Positions 40,078 to 49,640 are shown, counted from the first letter of the stretch. The stretch is 55,943 nucleotides of DNA from an uncultured Clostridia bacterium (GCA_947626815.1 CANQTN010000010.1:1-55943); one strand, 5' to 3'. Notes: a model not told the origin generated them from the sequence alone. Made by a program: numbers and translations.

Positions 40078-41217
40078 CTAAATCATTAAATTCTTAAATA
40101 TATTAACTTGATCTAGTTTTTCCCAAGAGCACTCTACTTTGTTTTCTTCATCTAAATATTTTCTTCCAAAATGTCCACCATTGCATGTTTGTGTATATAT
40201 AGGATTTCTTAACTTTAATTGTTCAATAATTCCCTTTGGAGATAAATCAAAATTGTCATATATAGCTTGTATTATTTTATCTTCATCAATTTTATTAGTT
40301 CCTTTGCAATCAATATAAATTGATATTGGTTGAACAACACCTATTGCATAAGATAATTGAATTAAACATTCTTTTGCAATTCCGGATGCTACAATATTTT
40401 TAGCTAAATATCTTGCCATATATGCTGCACTTCTATCTACTTTAGTAGGGTCTTTTCCAGAAAAAGCTCCTCCTCCATGTGGTGCATATCCTCCATATGT
40501 ATCTACAATTATTTTTCTTCCTGTTAGACCTGCATCACCTTCTGGTCCACCAATTACAAATTTTCCTGTAGGATTTATTAATATTTTAAAATCTGTATTT
40601 AAATTGTATTTTTCTGCAATTTTGGTCATAATTTCATTTTTTATAAATTCTTTAAATTCTTTTTCATTATAATCCTCTGAATGTTGAATCGACATTAGCA
40701 TTGTATTTACTTTTGTTTTTTCATCTTCTGTATATTCTAGTGTTACTTGTGATTTCATGTCTGGTCCTGCATATTTAAATTTGCCATTTTTGCGTAGTGT
40801 TGTTGCTAATTTTACTAAATCATGTGCCATTGTAATTGCCAATGGCATATATTCTGGAGTTTCACAATTTGCATATCCAAACATTATACCTTGGTCACCT
40901 GCCCCTCCAATATCCACACCTTGTGCTATATCTGGGGATTGTTTACTTAACAAGTTTAATACTCTTGGTGTATATGTATATCCTATTTTTTTTATAGTAT
41001 CTTTTGCAATTTGTTCTACATTTATATTTGCTGTTGTTGATATTTCTCCTGATAATACTATAAATTCGTCTTTTGCCATTGTTTCACAAGCTACTCTTGC
41101 ATTTTTATCTTCTTTTAAACATGCATCTAAAATACTATCTGATATCATATCACATACATGGTCTGGATGTCCTATTGATACCGCTTCTGATGTAAATAAA
41201 TTTTTCTTTTTTTTCAT
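40078..41217 (-). CDS. metK: S-adenosylmethionine synthetase
   Basis: A 379-residue enzyme making SAM from Met and ATP. Motifs: GHPDHVCDMISDSILDAC (17-34), GAGDQGIMFGYA, GPEGDAGLTGRKIIVDTYGG, GGGAFSGKDPTKVDRSAAY. No SAM riboswitch is present, since only 20 bases separate it from the methyltransferase gene upstream. Being between two methyltransferases in the polysaccharide block, it may supply SAM locally. No in-frame CGG. Confidence 0.95.
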   Translation of the reverse strand: MKKKKNLFTSEAVSIGHPDHVCDMISDSILDACLKEDKNARVACETMAKDEFIVLSGEISTTANINVEQIAKDTIKKIGYTYTPRVLNLLSKQSPDIAQGVDIGGAGDQGIMFGYANCETPEYMPLAITMAHDLVKLATTLRKNGKFKYAGPDMKSQVTLEYTEDEKTKVNTMLMSIQHSEDYNEKEFKEFIKNEIMTKIAEKYNLNTDFKILINPTGKFVIGGPEGDAGLTGRKIIVDTYGGYAPHGGGAFSGKDPTKVDRSAAYMARYLAKNIVASGIAKECLIQLSYAIGVVQPISIYIDCKGTNKIDEDKIIQAIYDNFDLSPKGIIEQLKLRNPIYTQTCNGGHFGRKYLDEENKVECSWEKLDQVNIFKNLMI

Positions 41218-41237
41218 GTTTTATTCCCCCTAAAACT

Positions 41238-42365
41238 CTATTTATTTTTGTTTTTTATTTTCCTAAGTGGTTGTGTTATTTTCCATGATTTAGAATTTAC
41301 AATTTCATTTAATTTTTGTTTTAATTCTTGGTTTTCTTGTAGTAATTTCTTTTCTATATCTTCATTTATAACTTGTTTTCCAATTTTATAATGTTTATTA
41401 TAAAACTTTTTCATACTTTCATCTATTTTTATTAATTCTTGTTTTTCTAAGTTTATTGTTGTTTCAAATTCTTTTGTTGATACTTCTATAAAAAACGAAT
41501 TTGCAAAAAAGTCAAATTTATTATTTTTTATAATATCTATATAAGCTTTTTTTTCATCATACATTACATATGCATCTTCTTCTGATAAATATGGTGTATA
41601 ATTTTGTAATGTTTCTTCATTTGGTTTATAATTATCTGAAAATATTATATTTGGTAATTTGTAATCTGGCATTGGATAATAAAATTTTGAATATTTAAAT
41701 CCTGCTTTTTCAAGTATTTGTTTTAATTCATTTTTTCCAAAAGTTCTAATTCCTTTTTTATTTTCATATCCAGTAATTCCATCATATTGCTTTCCTGTAT
41801 GATCTTCCCATGCTCCACTAAAATATTTCATTCCATATTGATTTTCTATTGCTATTAATAATTTTCCATCTTCTTTTAATAATGATTTTATTTGTAGTAA
41901 AAAATCATGAAATGGATTTTGTGTATTTGTGTATAATGGTGCATATTCTAGCACTCCAATTAATGTAATATAGTCGAATTTTTTTTCTAATTTTATATCA
42001 TTAAAGTTTCCTACTATTAATTCTAAGTTTTCTTTATTTTTACATCTTGCTTGTATTGCTGTTGCTCTTTGTTTTGATAATTCTATTGATGTTACATATT
42101 TTGCTTTATCACATAATGTACTTGTTACTGCCCCCATTCCAGCTCCTATTTCTAGAACTTCACTGTTTTCTTTGAATGGATACCAGTTTAATATGTTTTT
42201 TCTAATTGGTGTAATATGATAAAATACTGGCCATCTTATGTCTTTTTCAAAAATCTTCTCATACCCTTTTTCTCCATATTGTTCTAAATATTTTATTATA
42301 TCTTTTTCAACTTCACCATCACAATAACTATCTTCTCCTGTATAAAAATCATAATTTACTTTCAT
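41238..42365 (-). CDS. SAM-dependent methyltransferase, cluster paralog
   Basis: A 375-residue class I methyltransferase with SAM-binding LEIGAGMGAVTSTLCDKA (about 70-87) and YITLIGVLEYAPLY. After the core it has IENQYGMKYFSGAWEDHTGK and KLPNIIFSDNY, and ends NSKSWKITQPLRKIKNK. It is a paralog of 38232-40011 but lacks the long middle part. It probably methylates the surface polymer or a sugar on it. It directly follows the Wzt gene (3 bases). Confidence 0.82.
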   Translation of the reverse strand: MKVNYDFYTGEDSYCDGEVEKDIIKYLEQYGEKGYEKIFEKDIRWPVFYHITPIRKNILNWYPFKENSEVLEIGAGMGAVTSTLCDKAKYVTSIELSKQRATAIQARCKNKENLELIVGNFNDIKLEKKFDYITLIGVLEYAPLYTNTQNPFHDFLLQIKSLLKEDGKLLIAIENQYGMKYFSGAWEDHTGKQYDGITGYENKKGIRTFGKNELKQILEKAGFKYSKFYYPMPDYKLPNIIFSDNYKPNEETLQNYTPYLSEEDAYVMYDEKKAYIDIIKNNKFDFFANSFFIEVSTKEFETTINLEKQELIKIDESMKKFYNKHYKIGKQVINEDIEKKLLQENQELKQKLNEIVNSKSWKITQPLRKIKNKNK

Positions 42366-42368
42366 AAA

Positions 42369-43661
42369 TCAATTCCCTCTATTTATATTAATTTCAGTTT
42401 TCAAATCTATAATTCCTAAGCAATCTCTATTTGCAATTATTTCTATAAAAAGTGCATCATATTTTCTGTCAAATACTTCTAAATCTCCATTTTGCTTAAA
42501 TTTTGTACATCCAAATGATAATGTATATTTTTCTGGTGCTAATGGAAATACTTGTTTAAATTCTACTATTACAGTTTCACCTTTTTGATAAGTTCCTGTT
42601 AATACTTTATAACTTTGTGTGTTTGTTCCTCCTAATTCTAAGCCTTTAAAATCTTTTATAGACATTGCAAATATTGGCTCATCAATAAATTCATTGAATT
42701 TTATTTTTGTTTTTATGATATATTCGTCATTGTTATTTATGGTTGTTTGATAATCTCCGTTTTTGTCAAAAATTCCATAATCTATTATTTCAGCTTTACC
42801 ATCTCCATAGCTGAGCATGTCTGGATTTTGCATAAATTTACTTTTCCATTCTTGATTATCATTTTTGTTAATATTTGCATTTTTATTTGTTTCTACTGCC
42901 TCTTCTTGTACTTCATTTTCTTCAATTCCTACTATCATTTTTTTGTATTTATCTACACCTGTTTTTACATCTCCATCAAATATTTTTGTCCCTTCTGATA
43001 TTATAATTGCTCTATTACAGTTTCTGATGACATCTGCTACATTATGTGTTACAAATAAAATGGTTTTTCCTTCTTTTTTAAATTGTTCAAATTTTTTGAA
43101 ACATTTTAGCTGAAATGCCATATCTCCTACAGATAAAACTTCATCTACTATTAAAATGTCTGGATTTACGTTTATTGCACATGCAAATGCTAAACGTGCA
43201 AACATACCAGAAGAATAAGTTTTTACTGGTTGATTTAAATGTTCTCCAATATCTGCAAATTCTATTATTTCTGGTTTCTTTTTTTCTATTTCTTCTGTTG
43301 TTAATCCCATAACTTGTCCATGTTGATATATATTTTCTTCTCCTGTTAATTCCATATTAAAAGCAGTTCCTAATTCTAGTAGTGAACTAATTTTACCTTT
43401 TATATCTATTGAGCCTGAAGATTGTGTTACAACACCTGTTATCATTTTTAATAAAGTAGATTTTCCAGCTCCATTTTTTCCTAAAATTCCTAAAACTTCT
43501 CCTTTTTTTACTTCTAAGTTTAGATCATTTATGGCACTAAATTCACTGTGTTTTTGATACATTGGAAAAACCGTTTCTAACAATCTATCTTTTTTTCTAC
43601 CAAACATTTTATAGTTTTTATATAGATGTTCTATTTTTATTGCTACATCACTATTTTCCAT
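42369..43661 (-). CDS. ABC transporter ATPase for surface polysaccharide export (Wzt/TagH type)
   Basis: A 430-residue protein. The ATPase domain (1-245) has Walker A GILGKNGAGKSTLLK (about 57-71), the signature YSSGMFARLAFA and Walker B ILIVDEVLSVGD. The C-terminal region (about 280-430) resembles the Wzt substrate-binding domain that recognises the chain end of the exported polymer. It pairs with the permease at 43680, and a terminal methyl group made by the neighbouring enzymes could be the signal it reads (inference). Confidence 0.9.
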   Translation of the reverse strand: MENSDVAIKIEHLYKNYKMFGRKKDRLLETVFPMYQKHSEFSAINDLNLEVKKGEVLGILGKNGAGKSTLLKMITGVVTQSSGSIDIKGKISSLLELGTAFNMELTGEENIYQHGQVMGLTTEEIEKKKPEIIEFADIGEHLNQPVKTYSSGMFARLAFACAINVNPDILIVDEVLSVGDMAFQLKCFKKFEQFKKEGKTILFVTHNVADVIRNCNRAIIISEGTKIFDGDVKTGVDKYKKMIVGIEENEVQEEAVETNKNANINKNDNQEWKSKFMQNPDMLSYGDGKAEIIDYGIFDKNGDYQTTINNNDEYIIKTKIKFNEFIDEPIFAMSIKDFKGLELGGTNTQSYKVLTGTYQKGETVIVEFKQVFPLAPEKYTLSFGCTKFKQNGDLEVFDRKYDALFIEIIANRDCLGIIDLKTEININRGN

Positions 43662-43679
43662 ATTTGATGTTTCCTCCTT

Positions 43680-44471
43680 TTATAGTACATCAGCAAAGTC
43701 TTTTTTATTTTTGTTAAATATATAATTCCCCCACAAGAATAGCAAAGTTGTTATTATCCAAAATGCTATTGTGTATATAAAATAGTTATCAGTTATGATG
43801 TTTCCTCCTAAGAATACGTCTCTGATTCCTGTTACTAAATAAGTAAATGGCGTACATTTTACAATTTGTAATATTACTTTGTGTCTTTCTAACATATTTA
43901 AATTCCATATAATTGGTGTAAACCAAAAAAATAGTTGCATTAATATTCCTAGCAAATTAGAAAAGTCTGGTACTAATGTTGTTATGGCTGAGGTGAATCT
44001 TGTAAATGCTATTAAAAAACAATATGCTGCAAATATTACATATAATAGCATAAATATATTTGGTAAAAAGCTATAAATTGCACTTACTACTATTGCTATT
44101 ATTATTAAAAATATTGATACAAAACTACTTGATATTAATGATATTATTGGTATTGTGTCTATTGGAAATACTACTTTTTTTACTAAATAACTATATGTTC
44201 TGATTGAATTGCTTGCACTCATGATACTATCATTTAAGCATAACCACATTGCCATTCCTGGTAAAAACCATACTGTGTAAGGATAATTTCCTGGGGCTGG
44301 TGTTTTTAATATATATTGAAATACTATTACATATGTAATCATGAATACAAATGGTTGTAAAAATCCCCATATACTTCCTAGGCTAGTACTTGCAAATCTA
44401 TTTTTAAAATCACTTTTCCCTAGTCTCCATGTTATTTTTCTATTTTTAAAAATGGTTTTTATAAATTCCAT
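43680..44471 (-). CDS. ABC-2 type polysaccharide export permease (Wzm/TagG type)
   Basis: A 263-residue membrane protein with six hydrophobic helices (about 35-55, 65-85, 110-130, 140-160, 170-190, 230-250) and the family pattern WRLGKSDFKNRFASTSLGSI at the start. GNYPYTVWFLPGMAMW and LFFWFTPIIWNL also fit Wzm/TagG. Starts 19 bases before the ATPase gene. Together they move the finished lipid-linked polymer across the membrane. Confidence 0.9.
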   Translation of the reverse strand: MEFIKTIFKNRKITWRLGKSDFKNRFASTSLGSIWGFLQPFVFMITYVIVFQYILKTPAPGNYPYTVWFLPGMAMWLCLNDSIMSASNSIRTYSYLVKKVVFPIDTIPIISLISSSFVSIFLIIIAIVVSAIYSFLPNIFMLLYVIFAAYCFLIAFTRFTSAITTLVPDFSNLLGILMQLFFWFTPIIWNLNMLERHKVILQIVKCTPFTYLVTGIRDVFLGGNIITDNYFIYTIAFWIITTLLFLWGNYIFNKNKKDFADVL

Positions 44472-44593
44472 TCTTTTACTCCTATCTACCTTTTCTCAAT
44501 ATTTTTATATTTTATATTTAAATTTTCCTTTTGTCAATTGCAAATATTTTAAACTTTTATATTGCCAAAAATAATAAAAATTTTTGATATTAT

Positions 44594-45580
44594 TTATAAT
44601 TTAAATAATGCTAAATATCCTAAGATTGGTAAATGAAAACAGACTATTTCTTTTATCATTTTTTTTGCTAAATTGCTTTTACCACCTAAAAATTTAAAAT
44701 ACTTGAATATATGAATATTTATGTATTTTGATTTTTCTAATTTTTGGTAATATTTTATCATTTTTTCTAGGAATTTTTTATTTTCTTCTATCTGGCTATA
44801 TTCTAAGCACATTTTTGCTCCATACAAATATGCATTATCAATTACTTTTTCTTTTCTATATTTTAAAAAGCTTTTGTAAGTTTTTCCATTTTCTTCTTTC
44901 CATTTTCCTATATTTTGTGATAAACTTCTGCCTCCAAATACATTTGAATTATGCAAGCGATATCCAAATAGTGGCTCACTTATATAGTCTATTCCTTTTC
45001 CTTCATTTGCAATAAATGCTGCTAACCAATCATGTGCAATTACTTCTTCTTTAAATGGTATCATTTTATTTTTTACATCTTTTGTTATAATTTGTGAACA
45101 TCCTGTTCCTATACATCTTGATATTGCAAGTTTACTTTTACCGTGTATTAGTGGAATATTTTTGTATTTAAAATAATTGTTTTTTATTATTTCATCTTTT
45201 TCATTTATTTGGTTACAGTTTACATATACCAAGTCAACATTTTCTTTTTTTATTTTTTCAATACTTTTTTCTATTTTTTGTGGATACCAAATGTCATCAT
45301 GATCAGCAAACAAGATATATTGTGCAGTACTTTGCTTTAATAAAAATTCAAAATTTTTATTATATCCTATATTTTTTTCTTGTATATATATTTCTATACG
45401 TTCATCTTGTTTTTTATATTTTTCTAATGTTTCTTTTATTTCTATGTTTGCTGATGCATCATCACTAATTAATAATCTAAAATTCTTATAAGTTTGTTCT
45501 AATATACTTTCTATTTGTTTTTTTAAATATTGTATATTAGAATTATATGTAGTTAGTAAAATATCTACTTTTTCGTCCAT
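44594..45580 (-). CDS. Glycosyltransferase family 2
   Basis: A 328-residue GT-A enzyme: VDILLTTYNSNIQYLKKQIESI, LISDDASAN, ILFADHDDIWYPQKIEKS (DxD-like), then EEVIAHDWLAAFIA, typical of rhamnosyl-type transferases. I chose ATG 45580, which sits behind CAGGAGAAACAA; an ATG at 45616 lies inside guaB. Probably the first sugar-adding step or a side branch of the polymer. It lies 17 bases downstream of guaB. Confidence 0.85.
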   Translation of the reverse strand: MDEKVDILLTTYNSNIQYLKKQIESILEQTYKNFRLLISDDASANIEIKETLEKYKKQDERIEIYIQEKNIGYNKNFEFLLKQSTAQYILFADHDDIWYPQKIEKSIEKIKKENVDLVYVNCNQINEKDEIIKNNYFKYKNIPLIHGKSKLAISRCIGTGCSQIITKDVKNKMIPFKEEVIAHDWLAAFIANEGKGIDYISEPLFGYRLHNSNVFGGRSLSQNIGKWKEENGKTYKSFLKYRKEKVIDNAYLYGAKMCLEYSQIEENKKFLEKMIKYYQKLEKSKYINIHIFKYFKFLGGKSNLAKKMIKEIVCFHLPILGYLALFKL

Positions 45581-45596
45581 TTGTTTCTCCTGTTTA

Positions 45597-47102
45597 TTAT
45601 TTAAATTGATTATCAATTTCTTTTAATACAACATCATGTGAACCGCCTTCTGTTATACTTACTTGAGATACTAATGTTAATCTTGCTTTTTCGTGCAATT
45701 CTGGTATTGTAATACTTCCGCAATTACACATTGTAGATTTTATTTTACTACAAGTTATTGCCACATTGTCTTTTAATTTTCCTGCATATGGTATATATGA
45801 ATCAACACCTTCTTCAAAAGAAAGCTTTTTTTCTCCTCCCATGTCATATCTTTGCCAGTTTCTTGCACGGTTTGAACCTTCTCCCCAATATTCTTTCATA
45901 TAAGTGTTTCCTCTTTTTACTATTTTTGTTGGGCTTTCATCAAATCTTGCAAAATATCTTCCCATCATAACAAAATCTGCTCCAAGTGCTAATGCTATTG
46001 TTATATGATGGTCATGTACTATTCCTCCATCTGCACATAATGGTATATAAATTCCTGTTTCTTCAAAATATTCATCTCTTGCTGTTGCTACATCTATTAA
46101 TGCTGATGCTTGTCCACGTCCAATTCCTTTTGTTTCACGAGTTATACATATTGATCCTGGTCCTACTCCTATTTTTATAAAGTCTGCTCCTGCTTTTGCT
46201 AAATATAAGAATCCTTCTTTGTCAACTACATTTCCTGCTCCTATTTTTACTGTATCTCCATATTTCTCTCTTACATAGTCTATTGTCTTTTTTTGCCATA
46301 CAGAATATCCGTCTGAAGAATCCATACATAATATGTCTACTCCAGCTTCTATTAGTGCTGGAATTCTTTGTTCATAATCTCTTGTATTAATTCCTGCTCC
46401 TACAATATATCTCTTTTGGTCATCTAATAGTGATTCTGGATTGTGTTTTCTTTCTTCATAGTCTTTTCTAAATACTAAATATTTTAAGTTTTCTTCATCG
46501 TCTAATATTGGTAGACACGCAATTTTATTTTCCCAAATCATGTCATTTGCTTCTGATAAACTTATTCCCTCTTTTGCCCATACTACTTTTTCTTTTGGTG
46601 TCATAAATTTATCTATTGCTTCGTCAAAATTGTCTCTTGAAATTCTATAGTCTTTGTCTGTTACTAGTCCTAAAAATTTTCCTCTTGCTGTTCCGTCTTC
46701 TGTTATTATTACTGTTGAGTGCCCTGTTTTTTCTACTAAGCTAATTACATCTCTTAATGGTGTTCCTGATTTTACATTTGAGTCACTTACAACAAATCCT
46801 GCTTTGTGTTTTTTTACATGTCTTACCATCTTGGCTTGTGATTCTATTGATTGTGATCCATAAATAAAGGCTACTCCTCCCTCTCTTGCTAGTGCAATTC
46901 CCATTTCTTCTCCTGATACTGATTGCATTATTGCAGATACCATTGGGATATTGGCATAGTATTTTGCTTCTTCTCCTTTTTTATATTTTACTAGTGGTGT
47001 TCTTAATGATACATTTGATGGTATGCATCTTTCGTCTGTTAAGTTTGGTAATAATAAGTATTCATTGAATGTTCTTGAAATATCTTCTAATATTTTTGCC
47101 AT
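45597..47102 (-). CDS. guaB: IMP dehydrogenase
   Basis: A 501-residue enzyme converting IMP to XMP, the key step to GMP. N-terminal barrel half, two CBS domains (about 100-220), then [20 protein letters not shown] and [16 protein letters not shown] with the catalytic Cys, and [13 protein letters not shown]-terminal half [14 protein letters not shown] and [12 protein letters not shown] fits the large IMPDH variant. A promoter sits at 47160-47188. It is not linked to purine genes here. Confidence 0.92.
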   Translation of the reverse strand: MAKILEDISRTFNEYLLLPNLTDERCIPSNVSLRTPLVKYKKGEEAKYYANIPMVSAIMQSVSGEEMGIALAREGGVAFIYGSQSIESQAKMVRHVKKHKAGFVVSDSNVKSGTPLRDVISLVEKTGHSTVIITEDGTARGKFLGLVTDKDYRISRDNFDEAIDKFMTPKEKVVWAKEGISLSEANDMIWENKIACLPILDDEENLKYLVFRKDYEERKHNPESLLDDQKRYIVGAGINTRDYEQRIPALIEAGVDILCMDSSDGYSVWQKKTIDYVREKYGDTVKIGAGNVVDKEGFLYLAKAGADFIKIGVGPGSICITRETKGIGRGQASALIDVATARDEYFEETGIYIPLCADGGIVHDHHITIALALGADFVMMGRYFARFDESPTKIVKRGNTYMKEYWGEGSNRARNWQRYDMGGEKKLSFEEGVDSYIPYAGKLKDNVAITCSKIKSTMCNCGSITIPELHEKARLTLVSQVSITEGGSHDVVLKEIDNQFK

Positions 47103-47159
47103 TCTTATACCTTCCTTCCTCTAAAATATATTTTACTTTTTAGTTGTTTTATTTTGTCA

Positions 47160-47188
47160 ATTATACTATATTATTGGGCTTTTGTAAA
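47160..47188 (-). promoter_or_regulatory. guaB promoter
   Basis: On the minus strand TTTACA (47183-47188), 17-base spacer, TATAAT (47160-47165). Confidence 0.55.
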
Positions 47189-47228
47189 CATTTTTGGTTA
47201 TTCTTTCTAATGTTTTGACTACAGTTTG

Positions 47229-47415
47229 CTGGTGAATGGTACAAATGGTCAATGATAATATATTATTTATTTGTAACTCCCAACTGCATACAGATTGTAC
47301 CTAAAATTTTATAAAAAATTATGAAATTTTATTAACAATCTGTACTTTGTTGGTCCCCCCGAATTGTTACTGCATAAATAATATATTATCTTTTACCATT
47401 TGTACCATTCACCAG
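47229..47415 (+). repeat. Repeat family 1, copy D
   Basis: Same centre as copy A, with longer arms CTGGTGAATGGTACAAATGG and its complement. The right arm has a few changes (AAAAG for CAATG). Confidence 0.85.
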
Positions 47416-47507
47416 TGAACATGTAACATGTTTTGATTACTATTTAACTATAAAAAGTTTATTATATTTTTGTTTATAACAATTTGATGAAATCAGCAAA
47501 TGATAGA

Positions 47508-47644
47508 CTTTAATAATTATATTTGTTCATAACTTTGCTTGTCGCAACTTTCAGAATTCAAAAAATAATTTGTAAGTTGCTCCAATCGCACTCGCAAAGC
47601 TCGTTTGATCGCTAGCGCAGTTATTCAAAATATAATTATTAAAG
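47508..47644 (+). repeat. Repeat family 2 (137 bp), copy 2
   Basis: Same length and ends as 16207-16343, with CTTTAATAATTATATTT inverted ends and the GC-rich block CCAATCGCACTCGCAAAGCT. Confidence 0.8.
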
Positions 47645-47661
47645 TTTATCCTTTTTTCAAC

Positions 47662-47679
47662 GATGACTTTCCTAGAATA
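47662..47679 (-). repeat. Short repeat GATGACTTTCCTAGAATA
   Basis: Matches 13036-13053 nearly exactly, again just past a minus-strand terminator. Confidence 0.5.
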
Positions 47680-47680
47680 G

Positions 47681-47721
47681 AAAAAACTCTAATAAGATTT
47701 TTTTCTTATTAGAGTTTTTTT
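47681..47721 (-). terminator. Terminator after rpmA
   Basis: AAACTCTAATAAGA / TCTTATTAGAGTTT stem with T-runs on both sides: a strong, bidirectional hairpin. Confidence 0.85.
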
Positions 47722-47730
47722 ATTTATTTT

Positions 47731-47991
47731 TTATTGGTTTACAGGATAAACACTTACCTGCTTTTTGTCCTTACCTTTTCTTTCAAATTTTACTGTTCCA
47801 TCTACTAATGCATATAAAGTATCATCACTACCTTTTCCTACATTAATTCCAGGATGTGTTTTTGTTCCTCTTTGTCTTATTAAAATGTTTCCTGCTAAGA
47901 CAAATTGACCATCAGCTCTTTTTACACCAAGACGTTTAGATTCACTTTCTCTTCCATTATGGCTACTACCTTGACCTTTTTTATGAGCCAT
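47731..47991 (-). CDS. rpmA: Ribosomal protein bL27
   Basis: An 86-residue bL27 of the large subunit, near the peptidyl-transferase centre: [52 protein letters not shown] chose ATG 47991 behind AAAGGAG. Many Bacillota L27 carry an N-terminal extension that the protease Prp cuts off; this one has none, and no prp gene lies between it and rplU. Co-transcribed with rplU, 46 bases away. Confidence 0.93.
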   Translation of the reverse strand: MAHKKGQGSSHNGRESESKRLGVKRADGQFVLAGNILIRQRGTKTHPGINVGKGSDDTLYALVDGTVKFERKGKDKKQVSVYPVNQ

Positions 47992-48037
47992 CTTCCTCAC
48001 TCCTTTCGGTTTTTATGTTGATTTATATTATTTTTTA

Positions 48038-48451
48038 TTATGCTTGTGCTTTTTTTGTTTTCTCTTTTGCTGCTGTTTTAACTGCTGATTCTTTTTTTTC
48101 TGTGTTTTTCTCAGCTGTTGTTTCTGCTTTTTTTGATGTTGCTGTTTTTATTGATGTAATTTCTACTTTTGTATATGGTTGTCTATGTCCTTGTTTTCTT
48201 CTATAGTTCTTTTTTGGTTTCATTTTGAAAATAATTATTTTTTTAGCTTTTCCATGAGAAATTACTTTTCCTTCTACTTTTACTCCTTTTACATAAGGAT
48301 TTCCTATTTGTATTTTTTCTTCTTCAGATACTAGTATTACTTTGTCAAAAGTAATTTTCTTTCCTTCTTCTTCATCTAATTTTTCAAAAAATACAATATC
48401 TCCTTCTGCTACTTTGTATTGTTTTCCACAGCTTTCAATTATTGCGTACAT
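48038..48451 (-). CDS. rplU: Ribosomal protein bL21 with Lys/Ala-rich tail
   Basis: A 137-residue bL21. The core (1-102) is typical: [55 protein letters not shown]. Residues 103-137 form an added Lys, Ala, Thr and Glu-rich tail ([16 protein letters not shown]) of a kind that often extends from ribosomal proteins of low-GC uncultured bacteria. Starts behind GGGAGGTG. Confidence 0.93.
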   Translation of the reverse strand: MYAIIESCGKQYKVAEGDIVFFEKLDEEEGKKITFDKVILVSEEEKIQIGNPYVKGVKVEGKVISHGKAKKIIIFKMKPKKNYRRKQGHRQPYTKVEITSIKTATSKKAETTAEKNTEKKESAVKTAAKEKTKKAQA

Positions 48452-48549
48452 TTAAAATGCACCTCCCTTATTGGTATACTCGCTAATCCTTATTTTTCAG
48501 GCAATTAACTTTTGTTAATATTTAGGTGCCTTGACTAAGCGGATTACAG
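48452..48549 (-). promoter_or_regulatory. Probable ribosomal protein L21 leader
   Basis: About 98 bases of transcribed leader with several short stems (for example TTAACAAAAGTTAA). Position and size fit the L21 leader that regulates rplU operons in Bacillota. I could not check the conserved core. Confidence 0.4.
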
Positions 48550-48555
48550 TTTAAA

Positions 48556-48584
48556 ATTTTATCATATTTTTATCTATTTGTCAA
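48556..48584 (-). promoter_or_regulatory. rplU promoter
   Basis: On the minus strand TTGACA (48579-48584), 17-base spacer, TAAAAT (48556-48561). Confidence 0.65.
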
Positions 48585-48614
48585 TTGCTTTTCGAGATTT
48601 TAAATGCTTTTTAA

Positions 48615-48735
48615 TTACAATTTGCTGGGCAATGGTACAAATGGTCAATGATAATATATTATTTATGCAGTTTGGAGTTACAAATAAATAATATATTATC
48701 ATTGACCATTTGTACCATTGCCCAGCAAATTGTAA
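48615..48735 (+). repeat. Repeat family 1, copy E (internally deleted)
   Basis: Long arms TTACAATTTGCTGGGCAATG (plus GTACAAATGGTCAATG) and their exact complement enclose only GCAGTTTGGAGTTACA. The centre is missing between two TATGCAGT copies present in the full elements. Confidence 0.85.
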
Positions 48736-48741
48736 CTCTTT

Positions 48742-49320
48742 TTATAGATTTTTAAGTGCTTTTTCCAAATTTTCAAGTGCTTTTTTTCTATGACTTACAG
48801 CGTTTTTTTCTTCTACAGATAGTTCAGCATATGTTTTTCCGTTTTCTAATTCAAATATTGGATCAAATCCAAATCCGTTTGTACCTCTTGGTTGTTTTGC
48901 TATTTTTCCTTTTGTTTCACCTTTTGCTATTACATATTTACCATTTTCGTAATATACTGCAACTGTTACAAATTTTGCGTTTCTTTGCTCTCCCTCTAAA
49001 TTTTCCATTTTCTTCAGAATTGCTTGTGTTTTTTCTTCTTGTGTTGCATTTTCTCCTAAAAATCTTGCTGTATGTACTCCTGGCCATCCGTCAAATGCCT
49101 CTATACATAAACCACTATCATCTGCTATACATGGCATGTTTGTTATTTTTGATGTTTCTTTTGCTTTTTTCTTCGAATTTCCTTCAAATGTTTCTTGATC
49201 TTCTTCTATTTCTATTTCTTGGTTTATGTCTTTTAATGTTACTATTTCATAGTTTTTTAGTATGTCTTTTATTTCTTTTAGCTTTCCTTGGTTGTTTGTT
49301 GCTATTAATATTTTTTTCAT
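48742..49320 (-). CDS. rdgB: XTP/dITP diphosphatase (RdgB/HAM1)
   Basis: A 192-residue house-cleaning enzyme removing non-canonical purine nucleotides. ILIATNNQGKLKEIKDIL (substrate site), ETFEGNSKKKAKE, ADDSGLCIEAFDGWPGVHTARF, KGKIAKQPRGTNGFGFDPIF, and SHRKKALENL. Length normal. The start ATG overlaps the 49317 gene stop by 4 bases, so both are one operon. Confidence 0.93.
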   Translation of the reverse strand: MKKILIATNNQGKLKEIKDILKNYEIVTLKDINQEIEIEEDQETFEGNSKKKAKETSKITNMPCIADDSGLCIEAFDGWPGVHTARFLGENATQEEKTQAILKKMENLEGEQRNAKFVTVAVYYENGKYVIAKGETKGKIAKQPRGTNGFGFDPIFELENGKTYAELSVEEKNAVSHRKKALENLEKALKNL

Positions 49321-49640
49321 ATTTCGACCTCTATTTCTTCTTTTGGTTTTTCTTGGTTCTCTTTTGTACTATATTGAACATTGTTTAATAAATTTTGTAC
49401 ACTTTTTTCTACTGCTTCATCTTCTATACCTTTTGCATTTAATGTCTCTAAAATTTGATTATATATTACACTTTCTTCTCTTTTTTCTCCTAATAGCCCA
49501 AGATGTCTTCTTTCTCTTATTTCTTCTAATTGTTTGCACATGTTTTTATATTTTTCGCCTGTTTCTTTTTGTCCATTGTATTCTGCCCTTAGTTGCTTAA
49601 TTTTTAATTTTGATATAAAGTTTTGATATAAGTCTTCCAT
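49317..49640 (-). CDS. Small coiled protein upstream of rdgB, unrecognised
   Basis: A 107-residue, highly charged, helical protein with no membrane segment. The pattern QLRAEYNGQKETGEKYKNM and QLEEIRERRHLGLL suggests a coiled coil in the first half; the last 15 residues are Glu/Lys-rich. I do not recognise the family. Coupled to rdgB by a 4-base overlap (ATGA). The start follows AAAGGGGAAAG. Confidence 0.6.
   Translation of the reverse strand: MEDLYQNFISKLKIKQLRAEYNGQKETGEKYKNMCKQLEEIRERRHLGLLGEKREESVIYNQILETLNAKGIEDEAVEKSVQNLLNNVQYSTKENQEKPKEEIEVEI

Larger units (their letters stand above)
47103..47730. other. Intergenic region rich in repeats
   Basis: About 630 bases between the guaB start and the rpmA end. 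It holds the guaB promoter (47160-47188), repeat family 1 copy D (47229-47415), repeat family 2 copy 2 (47508-47644), the short repeat (47662-47679) and the rpmA terminator. No ORF seen. Confidence 0.65.

Noticed and set aside
41218..41237. SAM riboswitch before metK
   Set aside because: Only 20 bases separate metK from the upstream gene, too short for any riboswitch.
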